This document shows, one piece after another, positions 36,130 through 46,270 of a DNA stretch of 64,000 bases. The translations under genes were made by a program, and so were the position numbers. Every line of letters starts with the position of its first letter. Positions within the stretch are counted from its first letter, which is position 1. The notes below the pieces were generated by a model. That model saw only the letters and a list, made by a program, of their open reading frames with translations, had not been told where the DNA came from and ran no database searches. Source of the stretch: Chinchilla lanigera (taxonomy: Eukaryota > Chordata > Mammalia > Rodentia > Chinchillidae); NCBI RefSeq assembly GCF_000276665.1, contig NW_004955417.1:16635176-16699175 (forward strand), in the 5' to 3' direction.

Positions 36130-36740
36130 ACTGCAGATAGCTAAAGTAGGTAGAAATCGATAGGCAGTAGTAGAAAGGGACAGGGCCCAAGATAGATTCA
36201 CAGTAGAGATGAGGTAAACCAGGCCTGTGGTCAAGGGCTAAATTGGTATAATCCAGCCCCAAGATGGAGAAACAATGAAGAGGCCCGCAAGCCTCACCAG
36301 AGATAAACAACAGCCCACAGCTGTACTGTAACTGGCTCCATGTGGTCCATTGTACCCCAATAATGTAACAAACGTAGACAGATGATTAGAACACTCTTAC
36401 CCTCATTCATATCCATTCCAGGAATACTTTTTTCTTTTTTTTCTTTTTTGCATCAAAAGCTATGTGCCTTGTTTTTGTAGATCAATACTGGCTAAGTGAC
36501 TGTACTTGTAGCACTATATGTTGTTTATAGCTTGATGCAAGGTAACCTGCAACATAATTTTACAGTTTAAATTAAAAAAACAACAACCCTGAGACAAAGA
36601 GTTTCAGTGGCAAACCACTTTTGGGACCCTTCTTCTCTCTTGGAGCTTTCTTTTAATAAAGCTTTCCTACTTTTCACCTCTTTTGTCCCTGAGTTTATTC
36701 TTTGGTGTTGTGATGTAAGACAAGAACTCAAGTCGGTACA
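36130..36740 (+). mobile_element. ERV1-like LTR
   Basis: The 3' part is typical of a gammaretrovirus-class LTR: 'tcttttaataaagctttcct' (AATAAA signal), 'acttttcacctcttttgtcc', 'tttattctttggtgttgtga', and a CA end at 'caagtcggtaca' (36740). The start is unclear. The 35987-36129 part after the gap may belong to the same provirus. Confidence 0.6.
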
Positions 36741-37814
36741 AACTCTGAACCATGCTCCTCAGGACGTACCCACTTGTGACACAGAGCACAGCAAGGGAAA
36801 AGCAACAAATGGGCCTGAGGCTGGAAATGCTACGGTCTGGCAGAGTGATTCATCAGCATCTGCAAACTTAAGTTCACCGGTTTTCAGGGACTTGCCCAAA
36901 GTCAGAAGGCTCAAAAAGGGTAGTCCTGGAAATTTCACCACAGTCTATCCTGATCAAAAGTCCCTGCTGTTTTCTCAGTAAATGTTTTCATGGCACAGCT
37001 AGGCTTTCCAGTCTGTAAATTCTGAAGAACAATTTCAAGGAGAACTAACATGCTTCTGGGAAAGAAAGCAAGGCGATGATCCAAATCAGAGAGAGACACT
37101 GGCTCAAAGGAAGGTGATAGGACCTAAGAACCTGGCTGCAGACCGTTTTATTAAACAAAGACTCTGGCTTAACTTCTTACATAAATCATTATTGTTCTGC
37201 TTAATGGGGCTGGTATAAACCTAATAACCTGAAGGATTTGCAAGCATTTTAATGAAAAATACACCAGCATTTTAAAGAACAGTGATTCAGCCCAGGGAAG
37301 CAGTTTGGATACAGGAGAGATTTATCCTAGGTAGTCAACAATAAGCTCTGTTTCCTAGGCAATGTAGCACATTAGCAAAGATGAGTCTGTGTGATAAGTT
37401 GCTGCAAGCAAAAAGCAGAACCTGCAAGCAAAAAGTAGTAGAAGGGCACAGAAGCAGCAAATTTATGGGAGGTGTAAGGAGGGAGAAGGGAGGGTGAGCT
37501 GTCTTGTAAAGCGATAAAAGCTACCTTGAGAACTTCGGGATTGCCTAGATAGTTTATTGGATTAGTGGTTAGAAAGCTGTTAAACTATGACTAACTTGTA
37601 TGGGTTTATGAGGTTTGATAATGCAGAAAATTCCTCTTCTTGAGTGGAATTTTCAAGAAGAAAAATGTCTGTTGCCCAGATCTCTGATCTCTTCTGATCT
37701 CTGGAGCTGCATAGGTTAATAAACTCTCAGTAGTCCACGGTTTCAGTTATTTTTTCCTGGAGTTAAGTGAGAATTTTCAAAAGTCTTCATTTATAATTTT
37801 TTTCCTACTCTATG
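36741..37814. other. Unassigned sequence, possible further LTR
   Basis: 37700-37745 contains 'ggttaataaactctcagtag', an LTR-like polyadenylation region, and 37402-37440 has a small duplication of 'ctgcaagcaaaaag'. Neither gives firm element boundaries. Confidence 0.35.
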
Positions 37815-38810
37815 TATTTATGCTTTGGAATTTTTATTGTTTGCTTATGTTGCAGAGACAAGGCTCAAAATTCTTCCATGGGCTTTATTTGGTCATGAAT
37901 TTCTTTGGTGTTTTGTTCATCATAGAAATATTTTATTTCTCCATTAATTTTGAAAGATACTTTTGCAGATATAACAGTCTGGGTTGTAAGCTGTTTTCTT
38001 TAAGAGCTTAAAAAGATTCAAACCATATTCTCCTTTCCTTCCAGGTTTGTGCTGAGAAATCTGTCATAATTCTGATAGGTTTTTCCTTTGTAGGTGATTC
38101 ATTCCTCTTCTCTAGCAGCCTTTAAGATTCTGTTTTTGTGTTCTATTTCTGGTATTTTAATTATTATGTGGTGTGGAATTTTTCTTTCTGATCGTGGCTA
38201 TTTGGGGTTCTATATGCTTCACTTATCTGTATGTTAAATTCTTTCCCCATGTCTGGAAAATTTTCTCCTAAACCTGTGTAAACAGATTTTTATGCTCTTT
38301 GTCCTGTCTTCTGATTTTTGGCAAATTTCAGTTACTCTTAGGTGAGGACTCTCTGAGTCGTCAAGGAGCTGTTGGATCCCTTTTTAATGTGTCTTTGTTG
38401 GTTGTAAGGTATCTCTCATTAATTGGTCATTGACCACAGCCCTGGCTTTTAGGTCTGACATTATCTTTGCATTGCTCACTTCTGCTATTTGTATTTTCAG
38501 TCTCCTGGATTTCTGTGTGGAACTATCTTATGGATTCCCATTCTCTTCTGTGCTGGACATTCATGTTTTGCATCTCTTTCTTTAGCTCCACCAGCTACTT
38601 CTTTGTGTCTTCTCTCAACTATCTGATCATTTGTTTCATTACCGTCTGTGATTATTTATATCTTTTGTAAATTTGTCAAGTAGCTGTCTAACTCCTTTGG
38701 TACCATTTCAGATCGATCCACTGTATAGCTTATAATTTCTTCTTTCATTGCTTCCGTGTACCAATTTTGGGGGAGTCTGGCATTTTTGGAGGCATTTTGT
38801 TGCCTCGCAT
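37815..38810 (-). mobile_element. Antisense L1/HAL1 ORF1-region fossil
   Basis: Plus-strand text runs collinear with the antisense of the 5' UTR/ORF1 part of old L1M or HAL1: 'tttgaaagatacttttgcag', 'gtgctgagaaatctgtcata', 'agcctttaagattctgtttt', 'ctgatttttggcaaatttca', 'ctctgagtcgtcaaggagct'. Heavily diverged, no ORF1 frame intact. Confidence 0.6.
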
Positions 38811-40667
38811 GTGTGGTCTTTTTGTTTGTTTGGTTTTGATTTTGGGGCTAGACTTTACAAATTCTTTGACCCAGTGCCCCATTCTTTAGGACTGAGCTAC
38901 AGTGTTGCTTATGACCCTGCTAAGTAATCCAGAGACAGGCATAGAGAAAAAAACCAATTGTGGACATGACAATGGTACTTTGTCTATGGAAGTAAATTCT
39001 ATGACGTCAGTAGCATCAAATGACAGCTGGGTATTCACAACCCCTAAGAACTGCTCAAGAACACCCCTTCACCAAAACGAAGAGGACTTTGATGTTAATG
39101 GAGACAGTTAGGCACCCCTTATATTTATCTATAGTAATTTGGAGCACTGATTTCTGTTGAATGTTAGCAGCAGTGCCAGAGCTCTAAATGCCTTCTTCCT
39201 CAGGACCGCCCTGTGATGATCACTTCCACCAAACCTGGCTTCCCACAGGAAGTCTGAGCCTGGGCTTCCTGAGGTATCCCATGAGATCTCTATATAGCTC
39301 TCACCCTCCGCAAGCTTATTTCCCAAGGCCGTCTCTCACACAGTCTTTGTGGAAGGGTACCACGTCAGTTCTGAAGTGAGATTCTCCTCTTGCGCGTTGG
39401 TCTTTTTTTCAGTGAAGTCAGTTTGTTGGTTGAGAAGTCTGTTGCCCTGTGCTTGGAGAACTGAGGAACTGGTAGCTGAGCAGTCAGTTTCCAAGTCCTC
39501 CAGGCTCAGGCTTCAGTCGCTGGCAGGCCATGGCCTTGACTCAAGCAAATATCTTCCTTCTGAAATCCTTAAATGTATATGGTAATACTGAATTTTCTTG
39601 TCTACTACAGGCAACACTTCTGACCCAACTCATTATATTTGTTGCTTGATGATTGTGGACTGGTTAGAATTTCAAATACCACACCAGTGTGAAAACTTTG
39701 CCTTACTTTTTCAGAATGCTTCAAACTTAAGATCAATACTTTTTAACACCAAAGTGAACACATTTGCTGAAGGACAGATGGCTTGAATTACTCCTTTCTC
39801 TAATACTTCCAATGAGTCAATGCTTATGAGTCATCACTTCAAAATCCAATAAGAATGCAGTGGAAACAACTGATTAAATCTCTACCAGAGAAGTTCATGC
39901 ATCTAAAAAAATTCTGTCACTGCACCTGTCTCCACAGTAGGCAGGGTTGGCAAATAGGTCAACAGGCTTTGCTGCTTTGTAATGACTCACACACCTGGCA
40001 GATCCGAGAGCCCTGTTGACTGCTATCTGTGAAAACAAGGTCTTTGGGTAAGTAAACAGTGCTTGTAGGCCAAGTTTTAACAAAGGTTAAAATAATGCCT
40101 TAAGAAAACACATCAGAGGAGTTTTTTTTAAAAAGCCAAGATTTGCAGAAAAGAGTAAAAAAATTATGAAAGGAGCATTGGCTAAAGGAAGGGTTTTTTT
40201 AATGAACAGTTGAATGGCAGCTTTCTTTTCCATTGCACTATGCTATAATAACCTTTGTGGGCCTAATTAGGAATTAGCACACAAGTGGAGTCAGTCAGTC
40301 ACCCCCTCAGACCACAGGGGAAAATCATTCATTTGGAAGGAATTTAAAAACAGTGCTATGGATATCATGGTGATTATTCTGACTTACACCACCAAACATG
40401 GGGCAAGATCATGAGTTTCTAAAATCATTTAAAGTTTTTTCCCATTGGTCTGAATATTTTTATTTACCTACTTTTCCAAAGCCTTTCTCTTTGGAAATAT
40501 TGAATATTGACAACTGCAGGAAAAGCTGGCCAAGTGGTAAAATGAAAGCAGTAATTGTGAAGAACATTTGTTCCCCAAATTCTAATGGCCAAATATTCTA
40601 GAGACTTGGGACATACATCACTTAAGTCATCACTACCATGAGCATGATCATTAAAGTGTAGACATGG
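38811..40667. other. Unassigned intergenic sequence
   Basis: Includes several short chance frames (38902-39111, 39188-39585). None has a recognisable domain or splice context. Confidence 0.45.
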
Positions 40668-40725
40668 GCTGGGAAGGTAGCTCGGTGTGCAACACATGCC
40701 TAGCATGCACCATACCCAGCAAAGG
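40668..40725 (+). mobile_element. Diverged ID-like SINE fragment
   Basis: 'gggctgggaaggtagctcgg' and 'catgcctagcatgcaccata' keep the A-box half of ID. The B-box half is lost. Confidence 0.5.
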
Positions 40726-40844
40726 AGTTCGGCTACTTCCTGTAGTACAGATAGCACAATTGGAACTTTGGGACCACGCACCCTCTATTCATCTGACTTC
40801 GAGCAACACATCAGGGCCAATCTGCTACAATTGTCCTAAGATGG

Positions 40845-41195
40845 TGTTATGGTTTATGTCTTGTGTCCCCCACGCGGCCATGGGGCAGGCTTTTAAAGTT
40901 TGATTGATTAGGGGTGTGAGAGCTGCACCCGCCCTGGGGTGGATAGTTTGTGTATATAAGGGAGAGGAAAAGGGTGCTTGAGGCCATTCCTCCCCATTCC
41001 GTTCTGGTGTGTGGTTGTTGCTTTGCTGTGTTCTGCTGCCCTGAGCTGTAGCTCTCTGCCATGTGCCACTCTGCCTTATAATCTGCCAAGTACGGACTGA
41101 AACCTTCACAAACTGTAAGCGAAATAAACCTTTCCTTCCTTCATTTTGGGTGTCAGGTATTTTGTCCCAGCAATGAGAGAAAAGTAACCGAGACA
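40845..41195 (+). mobile_element. Complete MaLR-type solo LTR with 5-bp target duplication
   Basis: 351-bp LTR with TG start 'tgttatggtttatgtcttgt', a TATA-like 'gtgtatataaggga', 'gcgaaataaacctttccttc' (AATAAA signal), 'ggtgtcaggtattttgtccc' and CA end 'aaccgagaca'. Perfect 5-bp duplication 'gatgg' at 40840-40844 and 41196-41200. Best-preserved copy and used as the reference for this family. The 143-codon reverse frame over 40825-41256 is a shadow frame. Confidence 0.9.
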
Positions 41196-41329
41196 GATGG
41201 AAAGAAATAAAAAATAATGAAAACACAAAAATCACTAAAGTTCCGGGCCAGAGCACATGCCTGTTAGATACCGTAGCTTGACCTACAGTAACCTTTTCCC
41301 TATTTGAGCTTTATTAATGGTTCATGCAT

Positions 41330-41735
41330 AGGGACCTCATGACTGCATATGATTAAGATATGGACTGTGGGAGAGGCATACATACTAGGTGCCTCAGCAC
41401 CCCGTAGATCATTTCTGTCAGTCATGTCCAGAGAGATCCAATGAAAGGCATCCAGGGTGGGGTGCACATATTTTATACCCAAAAGCCTGATTCATTCTTT
41501 TTCTTCCTCTTCCCCCACTGTTCCAGCACTATTTTTCCCTATTCACGCCCCTTTTTGTTTCTTCTGCCACAAACCCACACCCCTTGAGCACACCTTCCCC
41601 ATTAGCTTCAATAAACATCACTGTTTTTTCTTTTACCAGCAAGTGTATTCTTGCAGTTCTTTCCTGGGAGTACACAAGAACCTGGAATCTATCTCCTGGA
41701 CCTATCACATGTTGCCATGCAGATCTAAAAAGTGG
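41330..41735 (+). mobile_element. Possible ERV LTR
   Basis: 'cttcaataaacatcactgtt' followed by 'cttgcagttctttcctggga' resembles an LTR polyadenylation/U5 region after a pyrimidine-rich U3. Termini not defined. Confidence 0.35.
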
Positions 41736-41751
41736 CTAAGAACCTAGCAGA

Positions 41752-41965
41752 ATTCAGACTGCCGTCATTCCCATCCTGGCTGTGTCACTGACTGGCTGTA
41801 TAACTCAGAGATTAAGAGAAGCTACTTCACTTCTCTGTGTGCCAGTTTCCTCTTCTATAAAATAATAGAGTTGGCAGCAAAAAACAGGAGGTTAAAATGT
41901 AAAGTCCTAGAACAGTGGCTGGTACATAGTAGGGGCTATAAACATACTAGTTTTAGTTATTATTA
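41752..41965 (+). repeat. MIR SINE, nearly full length
   Basis: Ordered MIR words: 'ggctgtgtcactgactggct', 'cacttctctgtgtgccagtt', 'tcctcttctataaaataata', 'gtcctagaacagtggctggt', 'acatagtaggggctataaac', then 'agttattattatg'. One of the clearest ancient repeats here. Confidence 0.88.
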
Positions 41966-42369
41966 TGTCTAAAAATAGTTTTAAATACCCGTGGCGAGAT
42001 TTCAACCTGTCATTTAGATCAATGTGTACAGTTTAGATGGTACTAATCTAACCTGTTTCAAGGTGCCAAGGTCTCTTGATTGTTTGGAAAGGAAAATTTT
42101 CTCTGTCCTAAATTTGAAGAGATTTTTCAAAGAAAAGTAAAAGGCTGGAATTTTTCAACTCAGAAGAACTCAGGCAAGGTCAATATATTCCTTCTGCAAC
42201 TTTTTCTTATCCTGGAGGTAAGATGAAAAGAAATTTGCCTTGTTTTCTTTCTCCCTTGTTTGCATTCTCTAGTATTGTCTGTCTCTCCTCTCTCTTTGAC
42301 TGTCATGATCGTCATGATCATTACTCGAGCTTGGTTTCTCAGGAGCTCTTGCAAGGACTATTCGTATGC

Positions 42370-42915
42370 CCCTCATGCTGCTTTTCTTTCAATTTTTCTT
42401 CTTTATAAGTTTGCAGGAGATAATGAATGCATTCCTTGTGTGGAGTTGGTACATGTACACAGCACATCTCAATTCTTTTCTCATCCTGTTCCCTTCCCTT
42501 CTTCATTTCTTGCTCCATCTCTTGACCCCTTTCTCGTTTAAAAAAGATCTATTTCCCTACTTCCTATTATCTATCTTTTATTTTGCTCTTTATTTATAGT
42601 TTGAGTTTCTCATACAAAAGAAATCACACAATATTTAAGCTTGAGTGTCTGATTTATTTCACTTAACATTGTGGTCCCAGAGTGCATCCATTGTCCTACA
42701 AAAGATCAGGTTCGCCTTTCTTTTTGGCAGAGCAGCACACCACTGTGTGTAAATACCAGGTTATTTTTATCCAGTCATGTGCCAATGGATGTACAGGTCA
42801 CTTCCAAGATTGAACGATTATGAATTGCACTGTACAAACATGGGTATGCATGGATCACTGTAGTGTGGTGTCTTTACCTCTCATCCTCTTTCTGAAGAAG
42901 CTCCCAATGTCCTAG
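42370..42915 (-). mobile_element. L1 3' UTR, minus orientation
   Basis: Antisense 3' UTR words shared with 8.1-8.9 kb: 'ggagttggtacatgtacaca', 'tgtctgatttatttcactta', 'agtgcatccattgtcctaca', 'gattatgaattgcactgtac'. Ends against the TTAA that starts the piggyBac fossil. Confidence 0.72.
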
Positions 42916-42919
42916 AGCC

Positions 42920-43690
42920 TTAACCACTTCACAGTCTACCCTGAGTGTCACTTGGACAGTACATTTGTTTATGGACTGACTATATATCCGGAGCATCGCT
43001 CAGGCAGGTGTCATTTCAACCAGTCGATTCTTGTTTGCATGAAATACACTTGCACATCTATTTGTTTTATATTGACTATTTTTGCATACTTTTTTATTTA
43101 GAACATTTTATTTACCTTTGATGTTTGTGTTTAGTGAAATCTAATAATGAGTTCTGGTTATTTTCTTTTAGTAATCTGTGTTTATTTTATTTGTGAAAAA
43201 TAACCTATGATTTTGTGCTACAGTATATAAAGTCCTGTATCACACATAGATATACTTTTTATTCTTTTCTCCAGAGCCTAGTAAGATTCTTTTACAATAC
43301 AAAATGGACAAGTTTGGGATAAAGAGGCTGAACAGGAAGAAAGCACCAAAAGATCCACAAAGGAAAAACTGAAAAAAGGAGAAATGTTAGCAGATCAGAG
43401 AAGAAAAGTCTGTCATGAAATGGAAAGACGAAAAAGATGTCTCCTTATTGTCAACTATTCATAATCCAGAAATGATGCAACTTGAAAGAAGAAATAAAAC
43501 TAAAAAAAAATCCAGCAGTGGTCCATGATTATAATAATTTATGGGTGCTGCTGACAGAGCTGACCATCCTCTAACAAGCAATCCTCTTGTAATTATATAA
43601 ATTATGAAGTTTAGTCTGAAAAATACCTGAAGAGAGTAATGGATGGCATATGCATGCTTCACATCACCATTCAATTATGTTCTTTATTTT
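42920..43690 (+). pseudogene. piggyBac-family transposase fossil (Looper/PGBD-like)
   Basis: At 43370-43580 the three plus frames together spell the C-terminal part of a piggyBac DDE transposase. One frame gives a 'KLKKGEMLADQRRKVC' block. The next gives 'MKWKDEKDVSLLSTIHNPEM' followed by 'ERRNKTKKK'. The third frame gives 'PAVVHDYNN', and a further shift gives 'ADRADHPLTS', corresponding to the family's 'YNkfMGGvDraDq' segment with the late catalytic aspartate region. At least three frameshifts make it dead. TTAA at 42920-42923, followed by 'ccacttcacagtctaccctg' and 'agtgtcacttggacag', could be the 5' target site and terminal repeat, since piggyBac inserts at TTAA. No matching right end was found. 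The alternative is a retrocopy of a domesticated PGBD gene, but the upstream DNA is not coding-like. Confidence 0.65.
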
Positions 43691-44500
43691 ACTACTAAAT
43701 TCTCCTCTTAGAGTTTCCTGAGGTATTGTGGGAGCTGTTCTTGAGGTAGAAAATGTAGCCCATTTCTTTCCATCTCATGGGCTGCACCTTGATCGGATGT
43801 TTTTATTTATGTTTCTGCTTACTTTAATTCCTCTAGTGTTTGCTGAAGATGGTAAAATATATGATGAGCAAGAGAGGACAAGGCTACCAGTGTTTATCAA
43901 CTCTAGAGCAGGATTCTCTGAGCTATGTAAAGCATTGCTGAGTCCTTTGAGTTTTAAGCTACTGCTGGTAATACTCTGGCAAATAACTTTGTTATGTAAT
44001 TATTTATGTTTAAATCCCAGTTTGGGTCTTAGTTATTGTGCATTTGGATATATTAAAGTTACTTTCTTTAGTTTTACTCTTACCTTGGTGTTTTCAACTT
44101 AAAGTTTAATATGTTTTTTCAGAGATGTGTTTTAAGCTGGTTTTTTTAACAGGTTAATTATGACTATGGTGGTCACATAAAACGCAGCAACTCTAATTAA
44201 AGTACAATTTAGTTGAACTTTTACTGCATAATTTTCATCACTGTTGTTTCCCATGAGGATATGGTTGAGCAAGGCGTTGTGACCTTCTAGGTAGAGTTCT
44301 TGATACCTGTTCCTTCTGATCTTTATGATCTAGACAGCATTCTTACTGAACTGTGGTACTTACATGTGCAACTTTGCTAGGAATTAATAACAACACGAGG
44401 TCTAAGTCTACATAATAATGAAGTCATTAAAACCCATCTATGCATTTTCAGAGCCTTGCTTTATTAACGATCTAGGGAAAGTTAAATATGTATACTTTAT
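43691..44500. other. Unassigned AT-rich sequence
   Basis: Might be the rest of the piggyBac element or another repeat. The 124-codon frame at 43728-44102 is mostly hydrophobic low-complexity translation of T-rich DNA and is not recognised. Confidence 0.35.
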
Positions 44501-44910
44501 AGGAGTTGGGCTAAAACTTGCTTCTAGTTTAAGTTATAATTAAATTAAAAAATAAAATCTAGAGAAATCCCCCTTGAGAAAAAAAATACTAAGCTAAGTG
44601 TTACAGTATTGTTGGGGACCTTTTGAGTAACCTTCTGAAGAAAAAGTTTTAGCTTGATAAATTGTGCTAAAACTTGATTCTACTTGAAATTATAATTTAA
44701 TTAAAAGATCAAATCCAGAGAAATCACCCTTGGGAAAAAAAATGCTAAATTTAAGTAGTATATTAGTATTGGAAACTTTTTTCTTAATCTTATAAAGTTC
44801 TAGTGCTAAGCCTGAGAATTCATAAAGGCTTTAAATTTTGAAATTGCTTTAATTAGGAGTTAGATTAAAACTTGCTTCTAATTGAAGTTATAATTAAATC
44901 TAGTAGTTAC
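44501..44910. repeat. AT-rich tandem repeat, 2.3 diverged units
   Basis: 'gggctaaaacttgcttctag' (44508), 'gtgctaaaacttgattctac' (44664) and 'gattaaaacttgcttctaat' (44863) start successive units. The first two continue with matching 'agagaaatc' + 'cccttg' + 'gaaaaaaaa' words. Spacing is about 156 and 198 bp. Confidence 0.65.
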
Positions 44911-45020
44911 AGAATTATCCTCAACTAATGAATATATGGTATAATGACTTTTGTTTTGTCAAGAGTAAAAAATTCCATGTTAATACCTGAGTGTACTGAT
45001 ACGATTATTTTACAGCTCTA

Positions 45021-45137
45021 TATTTTTTTGAGACGGGATCTTGTTATGCAGTCCAGGCTGGCCTTGAACTCATGGTGATCCCTCTGCCTCGGCCTCCTGA
45101 GTGCTGCGATTACAAGCGTGTGCCACCATAACCTGCT
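45021..45137 (-). mobile_element. B1 SINE, minus orientation, with target duplication
   Basis: 'tttttttgagacgggatctt', 'gtccaggctggccttgaact', 'tgcctcggcctcctgagtgc', 'gtgtgccaccataacctgct'. Imperfect 13-bp duplication 'attttacagctct' (45007-45019) and 'attttagagctgt' (45138-45150). Confidence 0.9.
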
Positions 45138-45150
45138 ATTTTAGAGCTGT

Positions 45151-45649
45151 GAGGATGCTGGAAGGTGGAGGTTTGTGGAATTCATGTAATAAAAAAGTAT
45201 GTTGCTTCTGCACATGTGTATATGCATGCATGTCTCACGTGTGTATTGTAAAATTGTGCTGTCCACCAAGCAAGTATGAATTAGCAATTCACAGTTTACA
45301 CGTGAATAAAGACTATTAAGTTAAATCTCAGCTACAATGTAATTGTGCCAAAGCCTGGAGGGCTCTTCTGGATAACAACCCTTCCTACTAATTACAGAAC
45401 ACCAAATACATGGCACCACAGTTATATGTAATCACGGGCTGATTAACTGTTAGTCCATGGAAGCATTTTATTTAAGAGGAAACAGTGGGTGATTTAGTTA
45501 CAAAAGTCCTGATGTAAGGATTAGATGCCAGGTACAGTTTTGATATAGAAGCTCCCAAGTGTTATGGGCCCCAAGAGAGAAGAGGGAGTTTCTGAGGAGG
45601 CAGCTGATTTTATGGAGGTTGGTATGTTAAGAAGCCCTGTTGGAGGTTA
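45151..45649. other. Unassigned intergenic sequence
   Basis: No gene or assigned repeat. Confidence 0.45.
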
Positions 45650-46262
45650 TGCGTGTAAACATTATATTGTCTCCTTGGTATAGGAAACTGAAAGAGTAAG
45701 TAAAACTCAAAACATACAATAGATGATAAGAAAGGGAAAGAAATTGCTCAAAGGAAGGAACAACTGGGATGAGGGGAAGAAGAAAAGAGAAAGAAGAAAG
45801 GCAAATATATATATATGGCTGGGATAACTGTACTGCTGGTGTCTGATGGCATATTGAAAGGAACAGTTCATGCTTAAAATTTTTTATATTTTGACCAATT
45901 TTGCATGCTTGCATATGGTAATCTAAGCCACTGATTTAAAGACAACAATATTCAATGGAACAACCATTGGTGAATTCCTACTATCTTGTCTAGTGAAACT
46001 GTATTATTGCTACTTTATTTAATAATTATTTTTTTATTCTCTTTAATGGTCTGAACAGTCTTCCATTCTTACATCTGGTAATCTGAGCAACGTAGTTATA
46101 GATAACAATAGGTAATATAGCAACCACTGTTAATTCCTATCATTTTGTTTTAAAACCCTGTGTCACTTTTAATGTTCTTGCTTTGTTTTGTTTATGTCTG
46201 TGATGTTGGTATGTTGCTATTACTTTTTTGTTTCACTGCTCTCTTTAAAATAAAAAAGAAAT
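45650..46262 (+). mobile_element. L1 3' UTR fragment with two tandem modules
   Basis: Same 3' UTR as at 4.4-4.9 kb ('aattgctcaaaggaaggaac', 'gggataactgtactgctggt', 'gaccaattttgcatgcttgc'). The module with 'ggtaatctaagcca' at 45917 recurs as 'ggtaatctgagcaa' at 46077, a 160-bp period. Ends 'ctctttaaaataaaaaagaa'. Confidence 0.82.
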
Positions 46263-46270
46263 AGACAGTG

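Noticed and set aside
35357..36144. Long open frames of about 200-246 codons on both strands
   Set aside because: They are open only because the assembly gap of N is read as sense codons. The flanks are LTR sequence.
38902..39111. 69-codon frame as a possible exon
   Set aside because: Looks soluble and protein-like in part, but has no splice signals in phase, no family resemblance and an upstream L1-derived context.
40825..41256. 143-codon reverse frame
   Set aside because: It is antisense to a complete MaLR LTR and has no protein features.
43728..44102. 124-codon plus-strand frame after the piggyBac relic
   Set aside because: Translation is hydrophobic text from T-rich DNA and does not continue the transposase motifs.
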